Of a DNA stretch of 64,000 nucleotides, positions 50,992 to 61,149 are shown in pieces. The notes beneath the pieces are model-generated. The model did not search any database, was not told the DNA's origin, and saw only the letters and a program-made list of their open reading frames with translations. Each line of letters begins with the position of its first letter. Positions within the stretch are counted from its first letter, which is position 1. The stretch is from Pseudomonadota bacterium (lineage in GTDB: Bacteria; Pseudomonadota; Alphaproteobacteria; Rhizobiales; Beijerinckiaceae), in the NCBI GenBank assembly GCA_023386155.1, contig JAEWKH010000016.1:21328-85327 (forward strand), given 5' to 3'. The translations under genes were made by a program, and so were the position numbers.

Positions 50992-51771
50992 TCAGGTCGT
51001 GGACGAGATCTGCCCGCCGTCGACGCGCAGGATTCCGCCCGTCATGAAGGAGGCCTTCTCGCTCGCGAGGAAGACGGCGGCTGCCGCGAATTCCTCGATC
51101 TCGCCATAGCGGCCAGCCGGGATTCCGGCGCGCGCCGCAGCCGCCACATCGTCAACGGACCGGCCGGTGCGCTCCGCGTTGGCGGCGTCGAGCTGCTTCA
51201 GGCGATCGGTGGCGATGCGGCCCGGCGCGACGGCATTCACGGTAACGCCCGAGGACGCCACCTCGCTTGCCAGCGTCTTGCCCCAGCCCATGAGCGCAGG
51301 CCGGATGGCATTCGAGATCGCGAGGTTGGGGATCGGTTGAATCACGCCTGATGAAATCACGGAGATGATGCGGCCGAACTTGCGCTCGATCATGCCCGGA
51401 AGAAACTGATCGGCGATCCGCACGAGATTGACGAACATGGCGTCGAACGACTGGCGCCACTGGTCCGACGACACCCCCTGGGCCTTGCCGGGCGGCGGGC
51501 CGCCACTGTTGAGCACGAGAATATCGACGCCGCCGAGCGCGTCCGTCACGTCCTTGATCAGCGCATCGACCTGATCGACCTTGCCGGTATCGCAGATGAA
51601 GGGCAGGACGTCCTTGCCGATCTTGTCGGCGGCCGCCTTCGAGCCCTCCATCGTACGGCTGGCGATGGCGACACGAGCGCCCTCCTCCGCCAGGCCCTGC
51701 GCAATGCCGAAGCCGAGCCCCTTGCTCGCGCCGAGAACGAGCGCGCGCTTTCCTTTCAAACCTGTTTCCAT
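50992..51771 (-). CDS. Atypical short-chain dehydrogenase without the YxxxK motif
   Basis: SDR-fold protein of 259 residues, related to 3-oxoacyl-ACP reductase-like members. The nucleotide site is GKRALVLGASKGLGFGIAQG, and the VLNSGGPPPGKAQGV segment replaces the usual NNAG. At the catalytic site the normal YxxxK reads I and R (PNLAISNAIRPAL), after SVISSGV. The end GRYGEIEEFAAAAVFLASEK and TGGILRVDGGQ is typical. A known SDR subgroup deviates in this way; its activity is unclear. It starts 23 nt after the DapA-family gene, in the same unit. The ATG at 51771 has AGGGGAG upstream. Confidence 0.85.
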   Translation of the reverse strand: METGLKGKRALVLGASKGLGFGIAQGLAEEGARVAIASRTMEGSKAAADKIGKDVLPFICDTGKVDQVDALIKDVTDALGGVDILVLNSGGPPPGKAQGVSSDQWRQSFDAMFVNLVRIADQFLPGMIERKFGRIISVISSGVIQPIPNLAISNAIRPALMGWGKTLASEVASSGVTVNAVAPGRIATDRLKQLDAANAERTGRSVDDVAAAARAGIPAGRYGEIEEFAAAAVFLASEKASFMTGGILRVDGGQISSTT

Positions 51772-51794
51772 TCGAAAAAACTCCCCTTGTTGCG

Positions 51795-52706
51795 TTACGA
51801 GCGCTCGATGCGCTCCATCAGCCATTCGATCTCGGCAATAGTTTCCGGACTCAGCTTCGGCCCGGGCTTGCGCAGCGTATCGGATGCGATGATGCCGCGC
51901 CGCTTCAGAACGTATTTGCGCACGGCCAAGCCAAGACCGGGCTGCGTCTCGTAGCGCACGAGCGGCAGGTGGCGGTCGAAGAGATCGTGCGCCTCCTTCC
52001 GCTTGCCCTGGTTGATGAGATTGACCACGCCGACCAGCATTTCTGGATAGGCATAGCCCGTCATCGCGCCGTCGGCGCCGCGTTCCATCTCGAAGGGAAG
52101 GAACATGCCACCATTGCCGCAGAGAATGGACACGCGGCGCACCTGACCGGCATCGCTTGCACGGCGCAGCGTCGTGATCTTGTCGAGGCCCGGCCAGTCC
52201 TCGTGCTTGAGCATCACGCAGGACGGGCTTTGCTCGATGATCCGCATGATCACCTTCGGGGTCATGACCACATTGGTCGTGAGCGGGTAATCCTGGATCA
52301 CCCAGGGCACGTCCGCGCCGATGGCTTCGACTGCGTCGCCGTAATAGGAGACGATCTGGTCGTCGGTCTTGAGCGTCGAGGGCGGCGCGATCATGACGCC
52401 CGCGGCGCCGGCATCCATCACCTTCGAGGACAGCCCCGACATGGCGGCAAAGCCCGCGGCCGACACGCCCACGATCACGGGAACGCGGCCCGCCACCGTG
52501 GCGATGACCTGACGGGCAAAAGCCAGGGCCTCATCGGCGGCCAGCTTAGGCGCCTCGCCCATGATGCCGAGGATGGTCAATCCGGTAGCGCCGGCTGTCA
52601 GGTAGGCCTCGACCATCCGGTCGGTCGAGGCGACGTCCACCCGCCCGTCGCTCTCGAAAGGCGTGGGGCAGATGACATAGACGCCGGCGGCAGAACTCGT
52701 GAGCAA
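51795..52706 (-). CDS. DapA-family aldolase/dehydratase (dihydrodipicolinate synthase-like)
   Basis: TIM-barrel lyase of the DapA/NanA family that forms a Schiff base with a 2-keto acid. Visible landmarks are GLTILGIMGEAPKLAADEAL, the Tyr in VIQDYPLT and the Schiff-base Lys in SCVMLKHEDWPG. The C-terminus is longer than in DapA. The pattern and neighbours (an SDR, and an FAH/aldehyde dehydrogenase pair 4 kb away) suggest a sugar-acid dehydratase or aldolase rather than lysine synthesis. The start is a TTG at 52706 with AGGAGG 5 nt upstream, preferred over another TTG at 52733. Substrate uncertain. Confidence 0.8.
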   Translation of the reverse strand: MLTSSAAGVYVICPTPFESDGRVDVASTDRMVEAYLTAGATGLTILGIMGEAPKLAADEALAFARQVIATVAGRVPVIVGVSAAGFAAMSGLSSKVMDAGAAGVMIAPPSTLKTDDQIVSYYGDAVEAIGADVPWVIQDYPLTTNVVMTPKVIMRIIEQSPSCVMLKHEDWPGLDKITTLRRASDAGQVRRVSILCGNGGMFLPFEMERGADGAMTGYAYPEMLVGVVNLINQGKRKEAHDLFDRHLPLVRYETQPGLGLAVRKYVLKRRGIIASDTLRKPGPKLSPETIAEIEWLMERIERS

Positions 52707-52807
52707 GGCTTCCTCCTGGGCAGAGCGGGGCAAGAGAGATCATGGCCCCTCCATACACCCGCTTTCCGCCCGGCGCACTACCTTAGCTGCTGCCGGCGCC
52801 CATATCC

Positions 52808-52981
52808 TCAGCGATGTCCGGAGCCGCCCTTCTTGCCGCCGTGATCCTGCTTGTTGACGGTGGCCCAGGCGCGTCGCTCGGCTTCCTTCTCCGAGACGCC
52901 ACGATTCTCGTAGCCCTCCTCGATATGCTCGGCCTTGCGCTTCTGCTTGTCCGTATAGGCTGACTTGTCACCGCGGGGCAT
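52808..52981 (-). CDS. Small charged protein of the plasmid-stabilisation-like family
   Basis: A 57-residue basic protein beginning MPRGDKSAYTDKQKRKAEHI, with ENRGVSEKEAERRAWATVNK and a Gly/Lys tail. Close relatives are widespread in proteobacteria and often called plasmid stabilisation protein, without proof of function. AGAGGAGAG just upstream fixes the start; the ORF extension before it has no signal. An EcfG-like GGAAC-N16-GGTT motif lies 68-92 nt before the start on the same strand, so stress control is plausible. Confidence 0.75.
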   Translation of the reverse strand: MPRGDKSAYTDKQKRKAEHIEEGYENRGVSEKEAERRAWATVNKQDHGGKKGGSGHR

Positions 52982-53048
52982 GATGCTCTCCTCTTCGGTC
53001 CGATGATGCAGGGAAGCGCCCACAGATGGGCTCATCCTCTCAAGCATC

Positions 53049-53073
53049 AACCGAACCGGCGCATCTCGGTTCC
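53049..53073 (-). promoter_or_regulatory. EcfG-like promoter for the 57-residue protein gene
   Basis: On the minus strand, GGAAC at 53073-53069, 16 nt, GGTT at 53052-53049, in the gap between the ppc stop and the small gene. One base off the CGTT consensus. Confidence 0.45.
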
Positions 53074-53092
53074 GCAATCATGTTGCAGACAT

Positions 53093-55879
53093 TTAGCCGC
53101 TGTTCCGCAGCCCCGCCGCGATGCCGTTGATGGAGAGGTGAATGCCTTGCACGACCTGCTCGTCAGCATCTCCCGAACGGTGACGCTTCAAAAGCTCGAT
53201 CTGCAGGTGATTCAACGGATCGAGATAAGGAAAGCGGTTGCGGATCGACCGCGCCAGGAGCGGATTGCCGTCGAGCAGGGATTGCTGCTGCATGATGGCG
53301 AGCAATTGCCTGATCGAATCCTCCCATTCATGGCGCAGGCGCGGGAAGATGGCCTCGCGCAGACTCTTGTCCTCGACGAGGTTCGCATAGCGCGACGCGA
53401 TGGCGATATTGCTCTTCGCCAGAACCATGTCCATGTTCGAAAGCAGCGCCTGGAAGAAGGGCCACTCGCGGTACATTTCCTGCAGCAGCGCCAAGCCGGT
53501 GTCCGGCCGCTTTTCAAGCCATTCATTGACGGCCGAGCCGAAGCCGTACCAGCCCGGCAGCATGAGGCGGCACTGCGCCCAGCCGAACACCCAGGGAATG
53601 GCGCGCAGATCCTCGATGCGCCGCGAATTGGTGCGCGATGCGGGCCGGCTGCCGATGTTCAGGTTGGCGATCTCGCCGATGACCGTCGATTCCCAGAAGT
53701 AGCGCTCGAACCCATCGGTCTCATAGACGAGTGCCCGATAGGCCTTGAAGGCGCTGCTCGAGAGTTCCTCCATGGTCTTCAGGTATTCCTCGCGCGGAGC
53801 GGACTGGCCCGAATGGAGCAGGGACGCTTCAAGCGTTGCGGCGGCCAGGATTTCGAGATTGCGGCGGCCGAGATCCGGATTCGAATATTTCCCGGCGATC
53901 ACCTCGCCCTGCTCCGTGATGCGGATCGCGCCCTGCACGGCCCCGCCGGGCTGTGCGAGTATCGCCTGATAGCTCGGCCCGCCACCACGGCCCACGGATC
54001 CGCCGCGGCCATGGAACAGGCGAAGGGCGACGCCATGGCGCTTGAAGACTTCGACCAGCCCGATCTCCGCCTTGTAGAGTTCCCAGCCCGACGTGAGGAA
54101 TCCGCCATCCTTGTTGCTGTCGGAATAGCCGAGCATCACCTCCTGCGCCTGACCGCGGCTGCGCAACAGGCGCATGTAATCGGGAAGAGCAAAGAGCGCC
54201 TCCATGACCCCGCTGCAATAGCGCAGGTCCGCGATGGTCTCGAAGAGCGGGATGATGTTCACATCCATCTCGCCTTCGCGCGGGCGCAGCAGGCCTGCCT
54301 CCTTCAAAAGAAGGGCGACTTCCAGAATGTCGGAAGGATCGCTCGCCTTGGAGATGACGTAGTTCGGCACGGCCGCGCGGCCGTAACGGCGGTGCGCTTC
54401 GGCAGCCTCGTGAACGATGGCGAGCTCGGACGAGGTTTCCGGCGAGTATTCGAGATAGGGCGAAGTCAGCAGGCGCGGCGTGCGGAGCTCCTCCAGAAGC
54501 AGGGCGACGCGCCTGTCCTCCGGAAGCCCCTCGTAACCAGTGCCCGGGCTCGCTTTCTCGAAGAGTTCGGCAATCACGCGCTGATGAACGTCCGAGTTCT
54601 GCCGCATGTCGAGGCTTGCGAGGTGGAAACCGAACACGTCGACGGCGCGGCGCAGCTTGCGCAGGCGGCCTCGCGTGAGGGAGCCCGATCCATTCGAGCG
54701 CAGGGAGCGGTGCAGGATCGACAGATCGCCCTCGAACTCCTCGACACTGTCATAGGCCGGCAGATCGCCCACGGCATGGCGGGCCACGTCGCCGTGGCCC
54801 AACCGGGCGGCGGTCGCCGCAAGACGGGCATAGATGCCCGTAATGGCCCGACGATAGGGCTCGTCCTGGCGATGCGGCGAAAGATCAGGAGACGCCTTGG
54901 CGAGTTCATGAACCTCGTCGGAGACATTCACGTAGCGTCCGTCGAGCGACAGTTCGGCGCCCAGGGAATGGAGTTCTTCCAGATAGAAGCCGAGCGCATG
55001 CTTGCTCTGCAGCAGGAGAGCCTGACGCAGGGCATCCGCCGTTACGAAAGGATTGCCGTCGCGATCGCCGCCGATCCAGCTGCCCATTCGCAGGAAGGAG
55101 GGAACTTCCACCGTTCCCCAGGCAGGATCCATGGCGGCGAGCTGATCCTCCAGGGCAGCGTAGACGTGCGGCAGTTCCTTGAAGAAGGTGTTGTCGTAAT
55201 AGGACAGGCCGTTATTGACCTCGTCGATCACCTTGAGCCTGTTGCGGCGCAGGATGCTCGTTTGCCAGAGCGTGAGAACGGCGCGGCGAAGAGCCTCCTG
55301 GCAGGCCGCCTCCTCGTCCGGTGTGAGATGCTGCCGGTCGCGCTGCGCCAGAACCTGGGAGATTTCCATCTCGCGGTCGATGGTGCTCTTGCGGCGCACC
55401 TCCGTCGGGTGAGCCGTCAGGACCGGGCAGACAAGGGCGGAGGAGAAGAAGGCCTGCAGCGCCGTGTGGCTGATGCCCGCCTCCTGAATGAGCTTGAGCG
55501 CCCGCCCAAGGGTTCCCTCGCGCGGGGCCGCGGCCTCCATGGCGTGGTTCCCCGCCATCGCATGGGCGCGGGAGCGCCGGACATGGTGCTGGTCCTCGGC
55601 GAGGTTCGCCAGATGAGAGAAGTAGCTGTAGGCGCGGATGATCTGGTTGGTGCGTCCGCGCGAAAGGCTGTTCAGGATCGTCTCGAGTTCGCGGCGGGCG
55701 ATTTCATCCTCATCGCGATGGAATCGGATCGAGGTCTGGCGGATGCGCTCCACGATCTCGAAGGTCGCCTCACCCTCCTGCTCGCGGATCGTGTCGCCGA
55801 GGATGCGCCCCAGAAGCCGGATGTCGTCGCGAAGAGGGAAATCCTTCTCAGGCGTGACGTCGGGATTGATCAGGGACAT
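53093..55879 (-). CDS. ppc: Phosphoenolpyruvate carboxylase
   Basis: Adds bicarbonate to phosphoenolpyruvate to make oxaloacetate, refilling the citric acid cycle; in methylotrophs it also serves the serine cycle. The 928-residue protein has the catalytic His in CPVLTAHPTEVRRKST, GSWIGGDRDGNPFVTA and VMLGYSDSNKDGGF. The mobile Gly-rich loop is FHGRGGSVGRGGGPSY. The C-terminus reads LRNSG rather than the usual NTG ending. The start MSLINPDV follows a 91-nt AT-rich gap after the YegD gene, likely its promoter. Confidence 0.97.
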   Translation of the reverse strand: MSLINPDVTPEKDFPLRDDIRLLGRILGDTIREQEGEATFEIVERIRQTSIRFHRDEDEIARRELETILNSLSRGRTNQIIRAYSYFSHLANLAEDQHHVRRSRAHAMAGNHAMEAAAPREGTLGRALKLIQEAGISHTALQAFFSSALVCPVLTAHPTEVRRKSTIDREMEISQVLAQRDRQHLTPDEEAACQEALRRAVLTLWQTSILRRNRLKVIDEVNNGLSYYDNTFFKELPHVYAALEDQLAAMDPAWGTVEVPSFLRMGSWIGGDRDGNPFVTADALRQALLLQSKHALGFYLEELHSLGAELSLDGRYVNVSDEVHELAKASPDLSPHRQDEPYRRAITGIYARLAATAARLGHGDVARHAVGDLPAYDSVEEFEGDLSILHRSLRSNGSGSLTRGRLRKLRRAVDVFGFHLASLDMRQNSDVHQRVIAELFEKASPGTGYEGLPEDRRVALLLEELRTPRLLTSPYLEYSPETSSELAIVHEAAEAHRRYGRAAVPNYVISKASDPSDILEVALLLKEAGLLRPREGEMDVNIIPLFETIADLRYCSGVMEALFALPDYMRLLRSRGQAQEVMLGYSDSNKDGGFLTSGWELYKAEIGLVEVFKRHGVALRLFHGRGGSVGRGGGPSYQAILAQPGGAVQGAIRITEQGEVIAGKYSNPDLGRRNLEILAAATLEASLLHSGQSAPREEYLKTMEELSSSAFKAYRALVYETDGFERYFWESTVIGEIANLNIGSRPASRTNSRRIEDLRAIPWVFGWAQCRLMLPGWYGFGSAVNEWLEKRPDTGLALLQEMYREWPFFQALLSNMDMVLAKSNIAIASRYANLVEDKSLREAIFPRLRHEWEDSIRQLLAIMQQQSLLDGNPLLARSIRNRFPYLDPLNHLQIELLKRHRSGDADEQVVQGIHLSINGIAAGLRNSG

Positions 55880-55970
55880 GGGAGGGCTCCCGCTTCAAGC
55901 GCATTTGCTGCGCTGCGAAATAAAACCCTTTGTCACGGTACAGCAAGTGTAATTTTATTTTAAATTTGGC

Positions 55971-57281
55971 CTAATTCGTGACGGCCCATCGTTCCGGCGC
56001 TTCCGTCTGTCCGATAAGGGCCAGCCCATAGGCGATGGACTCGAACTGGTCGGCTGACGTCAGCCGTGCCTCGCCGAAGCGATCGACGAACAGGCGGCGA
56101 ATGGCGGGAACGAAGGACGTGCCGCCGGTCAGGAACACGCGCTCGACCTCCCCGGGCTCGACACCGGCCCTGGCAAGCGCCTCGTCGACCGTTCCGGCGA
56201 TCCGGTCGACGTCCTCCGCAATCCAGGACTCGAAATCCGCGCGGGAGATCCGCGCCTGGATGTCGACGCCCTCGCCCTGGAAGCGGAAATCCGTCTCATC
56301 CCGGCTGGACAGCGCCACCTTCGCCGACGACACGGCCCGGTAGAGGGCAAATCCCAGGTCGTACTCGATGATGTCGATGAATTTTTCCAGCGGCTCGGGC
56401 TCGAGGGCGACGCGGGCCAGCTCGCGCAATTCCTTCAGGTCGCCGCTGCCCTTCATCATGGCGAGCTGGTTCCAGCGCGCGAAATTGGCGTAGTAATGGT
56501 TCGGGATCGACAGGATCTTGTCCATGGAGCGATAGAGCCCGCCCTTGCCGAGGCGCGGCGAGACGATCCTGTCGACGATCCGGTAATCGAAAGCATCCCC
56601 GGCAAGGCCGATACCGGCATGCCCCAGCGGCTCTGCACGAAGGGTTCCGCCGGCTTTCGAGAAGCGCATCACCGAGAAGTCGCTGGTGCCGCCGCCGAAA
56701 TCCGCCACGAGCACGGTCGAATCGTGGTCCAGCTGGCGCGCATAGAAGAAGGCCGCCCCCACCGGCTCGTAGACGTAACGGGCCTGCTCCGCCCCGAGCC
56801 GGCCGAAGGCGGCCCGGTAGCGCTGCATGGCAAGGTCGTCGTCCGGGTTGTAGCCGGCGAACTGGACCGGCCTGCCGATGACGACGTTTCGGGCCCGCCA
56901 GTCCAAGCGGGACCCGCCATGCCGCATAAGCGTGCGCAGGAACGCGCTGAGCAGGTCCTCGAAGGCGTACCGCTCCCGGAAGATCCGGGTTTCCTTGAAG
57001 GTGGCGCTGGCCGCGAAGGTCTTGAAGGACTGGATGAAGCGGTGGGCGTGGAGCCCCTCCAGGAAATGGTCGATCGCCCAGGGCCCGCCCTCGACCTCCG
57101 TGCGCAGGCCGTTGCCGTGCCGTTCGTCCCAGAAGCAGAGCGCGGTGACATAGACCTTGAGGCGCTCCCCGCCATGCTCGAAGGTCAGCGCCTCCACGTG
57201 CCCGTCGGGATCCGCAATGGCCACCACCGTGTTGCTGGTGCCGAAATCGATGCCGATGGAAAAATCTTGGGGGACGGGCAC
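55971..57281 (-). CDS. Hsp70-family protein of the YegD type
   Basis: Actin-fold ATPase related to DnaK but without the peptide-binding domain. The 436-residue product has the phosphate-1 motif IGIDFGTSNTVVAIADPDG, phosphate-2 VLVADFGGGTSDFSVMRFS and the adenosine motif VFLTGGTSFVPAIRRLFV. A second His/Asn-rich region (IPNHYYANFARW) is typical of YegD. Function is not well known; a chaperone-like or regulatory role is inferred. It is divergent from tex with 183 nt between, and ppc follows on the same strand. Confidence 0.9.
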   Translation of the reverse strand: MPVPQDFSIGIDFGTSNTVVAIADPDGHVEALTFEHGGERLKVYVTALCFWDERHGNGLRTEVEGGPWAIDHFLEGLHAHRFIQSFKTFAASATFKETRIFRERYAFEDLLSAFLRTLMRHGGSRLDWRARNVVIGRPVQFAGYNPDDDLAMQRYRAAFGRLGAEQARYVYEPVGAAFFYARQLDHDSTVLVADFGGGTSDFSVMRFSKAGGTLRAEPLGHAGIGLAGDAFDYRIVDRIVSPRLGKGGLYRSMDKILSIPNHYYANFARWNQLAMMKGSGDLKELRELARVALEPEPLEKFIDIIEYDLGFALYRAVSSAKVALSSRDETDFRFQGEGVDIQARISRADFESWIAEDVDRIAGTVDEALARAGVEPGEVERVFLTGGTSFVPAIRRLFVDRFGEARLTSADQFESIAYGLALIGQTEAPERWAVTN

Positions 57282-57465
57282 GGGGACCTCGGAGGACGGG
57301 CGGAAGGGCCGGACGGTCTATACGCCAAGGCTTCCCGAGCCAAGCGGAAATATCGAATGGCAGCCTTCCCTATCGGCACTGCGACCCTGGCGCTGTGGAC
57401 GGCCCGTTGACCCGGTGGCGCCCCGCACCGTAGAAGCCGCGCCTTGAGCTTTCTTGGAGATTTTC

Positions 57466-59808
<2,343 letters not shown>

Positions 59809-59848
59809 CATCGACAGGGGCGGCTTGTGGCCGCCCCTGAAGTGCTAA

Positions 59849-59889
59849 GCGCATCGTTCGGACCAAGAGGGCCGCGCCTAACGATGCGC
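59849..59889. repeat. GCGCATCGTT...AACGATGCGC palindromic repeat
   Basis: Outer arms GCGCATCGTT and AACGATGCGC enclose GGACCAAGAGGGCCGCGCCT. It lies 40 nt after the tex stop. Confidence 0.8.
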
Positions 59890-59902
59890 TCTTCAAAAAG
59901 TG

Positions 59903-59955
59903 GAGCATCGGATGGGCCCCAGAAGTGGCTTCCACTTTTGGGTCCGATGCTCTAG
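59903..59955. repeat. GAGCATCGGA...TCCGATGCTC palindromic repeat
   Basis: Arms GAGCATCGGA and TCCGATGCTC flank an inner inverted block (AGAAGTGG with CCACTTTT). It follows the previous element by 13 nt, so the two can form adjacent hairpins. Confidence 0.8.
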
Positions 59956-59962
59956 AAGCAAA

Positions 59963-60058
59963 GCGTCTCACGGGGAGCCTCAAACGAGGCTGAGAGGTGG
60001 CGAGGCCGCCGACCCGTTGAACCTGATCCGGGTCATGCCGGCGGAGGGAATGAGCATG
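59963..60058 (+). ncRNA. TPP riboswitch (THI box)
   Basis: Shows the conserved TPP-aptamer landmarks in order: ACGGGGAGCC, then GGCTGAGAGG, then GACCCGTTGAACCTGATC CGGGTC and the 3' GCGGAGGGAATGAG. It lies 78 nt before the thiB start, as expected for feedback control of thiamine uptake. In alphaproteobacteria such switches often act by hiding the ribosome binding site; the exact mechanism here cannot be read. Confidence 0.95.
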
Positions 60059-60135
60059 CGACATCGCCGGAAAAGCCATGCCCCGTGCAATCCGCGCCGC
60101 CGGTCCGGCCTGCCTCATGCATGGGAGCGCTCCTG

Positions 60136-61140
60136 ATGTTACGCCGATTGCTTCTCACCCTCGCGTCGCTCGGACTTGCCGCCGGCCTTGCCCAGGCCCA
60201 GACCAAGCCGACGCTCACCGTCTACACCTACAGCTCGTTCGCCGGAAAATACGGACCCGGCAAGACCGTCAAGGAGCGCTTCGAGGCGACCTGCGGATGC
60301 GAGCTGAACTGGGTCACGGCCGAGGATGCCGGCAGCCTGCTCGGGCGGCTGCGGCTCGAGGGCGAGAACACCAGGGCCGATGCCATCGTCGGCCTCGACA
60401 TGAACCTCGTGGCCGAAGCCCGGTCGCTCAACCTCTTCGCCCCTCATGGCGTGGATGAAAGGGATCTGGCACTTCCTATCACATGGGATGACAGCACCTT
60501 CATCCCCTTCGACTGGGGCTACTACGCCTTCGTCTACGATGCCAGCAAGCTCGCCGATCCGCCGAAGAGCCTGAAGGAGCTCGTCGAGAATCCCAACGGC
60601 CCGAAGGTGATCCTGCAGGATCCCCGCACCAGCGCGCCGGGCCTCGGCTTCCTCCTCTGGATGCAGAAGGTCTATGGCGACCGGGCCGGCGAGGCCTGGG
60701 GCAAGCTCAAGCCCCGCATCGTCACCTTCACCAAGGGATGGTCCGAAGCCTATGGCCTGTTCCTGAAGGGCGAGGCCGACATGGTGATGTCCTACACCAC
60801 GTCGCCGGCCTATCACGTCATCGCGGAGAAGAAGGACAACTACAAGGCCGCCGCCTTCTCGGAGGGACACTACCTCCACGTGGAGCTGGCCGGCGTGATC
60901 CGCACGACGAAGCAGCCGGAACTCGCCAGGAAGTTCATGACCTTCATCCTCAGCGAGCCGTTCCAATCGGCCATGCCCGAGGGCAACTGGATGATGCCGG
61001 CGAAGACTCCGGCGGCAGGCCTGCCCGAGGCCTTCAAGGATCTCGTGCAGCCGAGCCAGGCGCTTCTCTTCACCCCCGAGGACGTGCAGCGGAACCGCCG
61101 CGCCTTCACCGATGCCTGGCTCAACGCCACGGCCCGCTGA
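60136..61140 (+). CDS. thiB: Thiamine ABC transporter substrate-binding protein ThiB
   Basis: Periplasmic protein that binds thiamine and its phosphates for import. A signal peptide (LLLTLASLGLAAGLAQAQ) is followed by LTVYTYSSFAGKYGPGKTV, PFDWGYYAFVYDASKLADPP and FTKGWSEAYGLFLKGEADMV, typical of ThiB. The mature part is about 316 residues. The ATG at 60136 has GGGAG 8 nt upstream and is preferred over starts inside the leader. It is the first gene of thiBPQ under the TPP riboswitch. Confidence 0.93.
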   Translation: MLRRLLLTLASLGLAAGLAQAQTKPTLTVYTYSSFAGKYGPGKTVKERFEATCGCELNWVTAEDAGSLLGRLRLEGENTRADAIVGLDMNLVAEARSLNLFAPHGVDERDLALPITWDDSTFIPFDWGYYAFVYDASKLADPPKSLKELVENPNGPKVILQDPRTSAPGLGFLLWMQKVYGDRAGEAWGKLKPRIVTFTKGWSEAYGLFLKGEADMVMSYTTSPAYHVIAEKKDNYKAAAFSEGHYLHVELAGVIRTTKQPELARKFMTFILSEPFQSAMPEGNWMMPAKTPAAGLPEAFKDLVQPSQALLFTPEDVQRNRRAFTDAWLNATAR

Positions 61141-61149
61141 TCGCCCGTC

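Larger units (their letters stand above)
59809..60135 (+). other. Leader region of the thiamine uptake operon with repeats
   Basis: Between tex and thiB lie two adjacent palindromic repeats (59849-59955) and then the TPP riboswitch. The first repeat may serve as the end of the tex transcript. Confidence 0.6.

Noticed and set aside
53003..55963. A 986-codon open frame on the plus strand opposite ppc
   Set aside because: Antisense of a fully convincing PEP carboxylase gene; composition is that of a complement frame.
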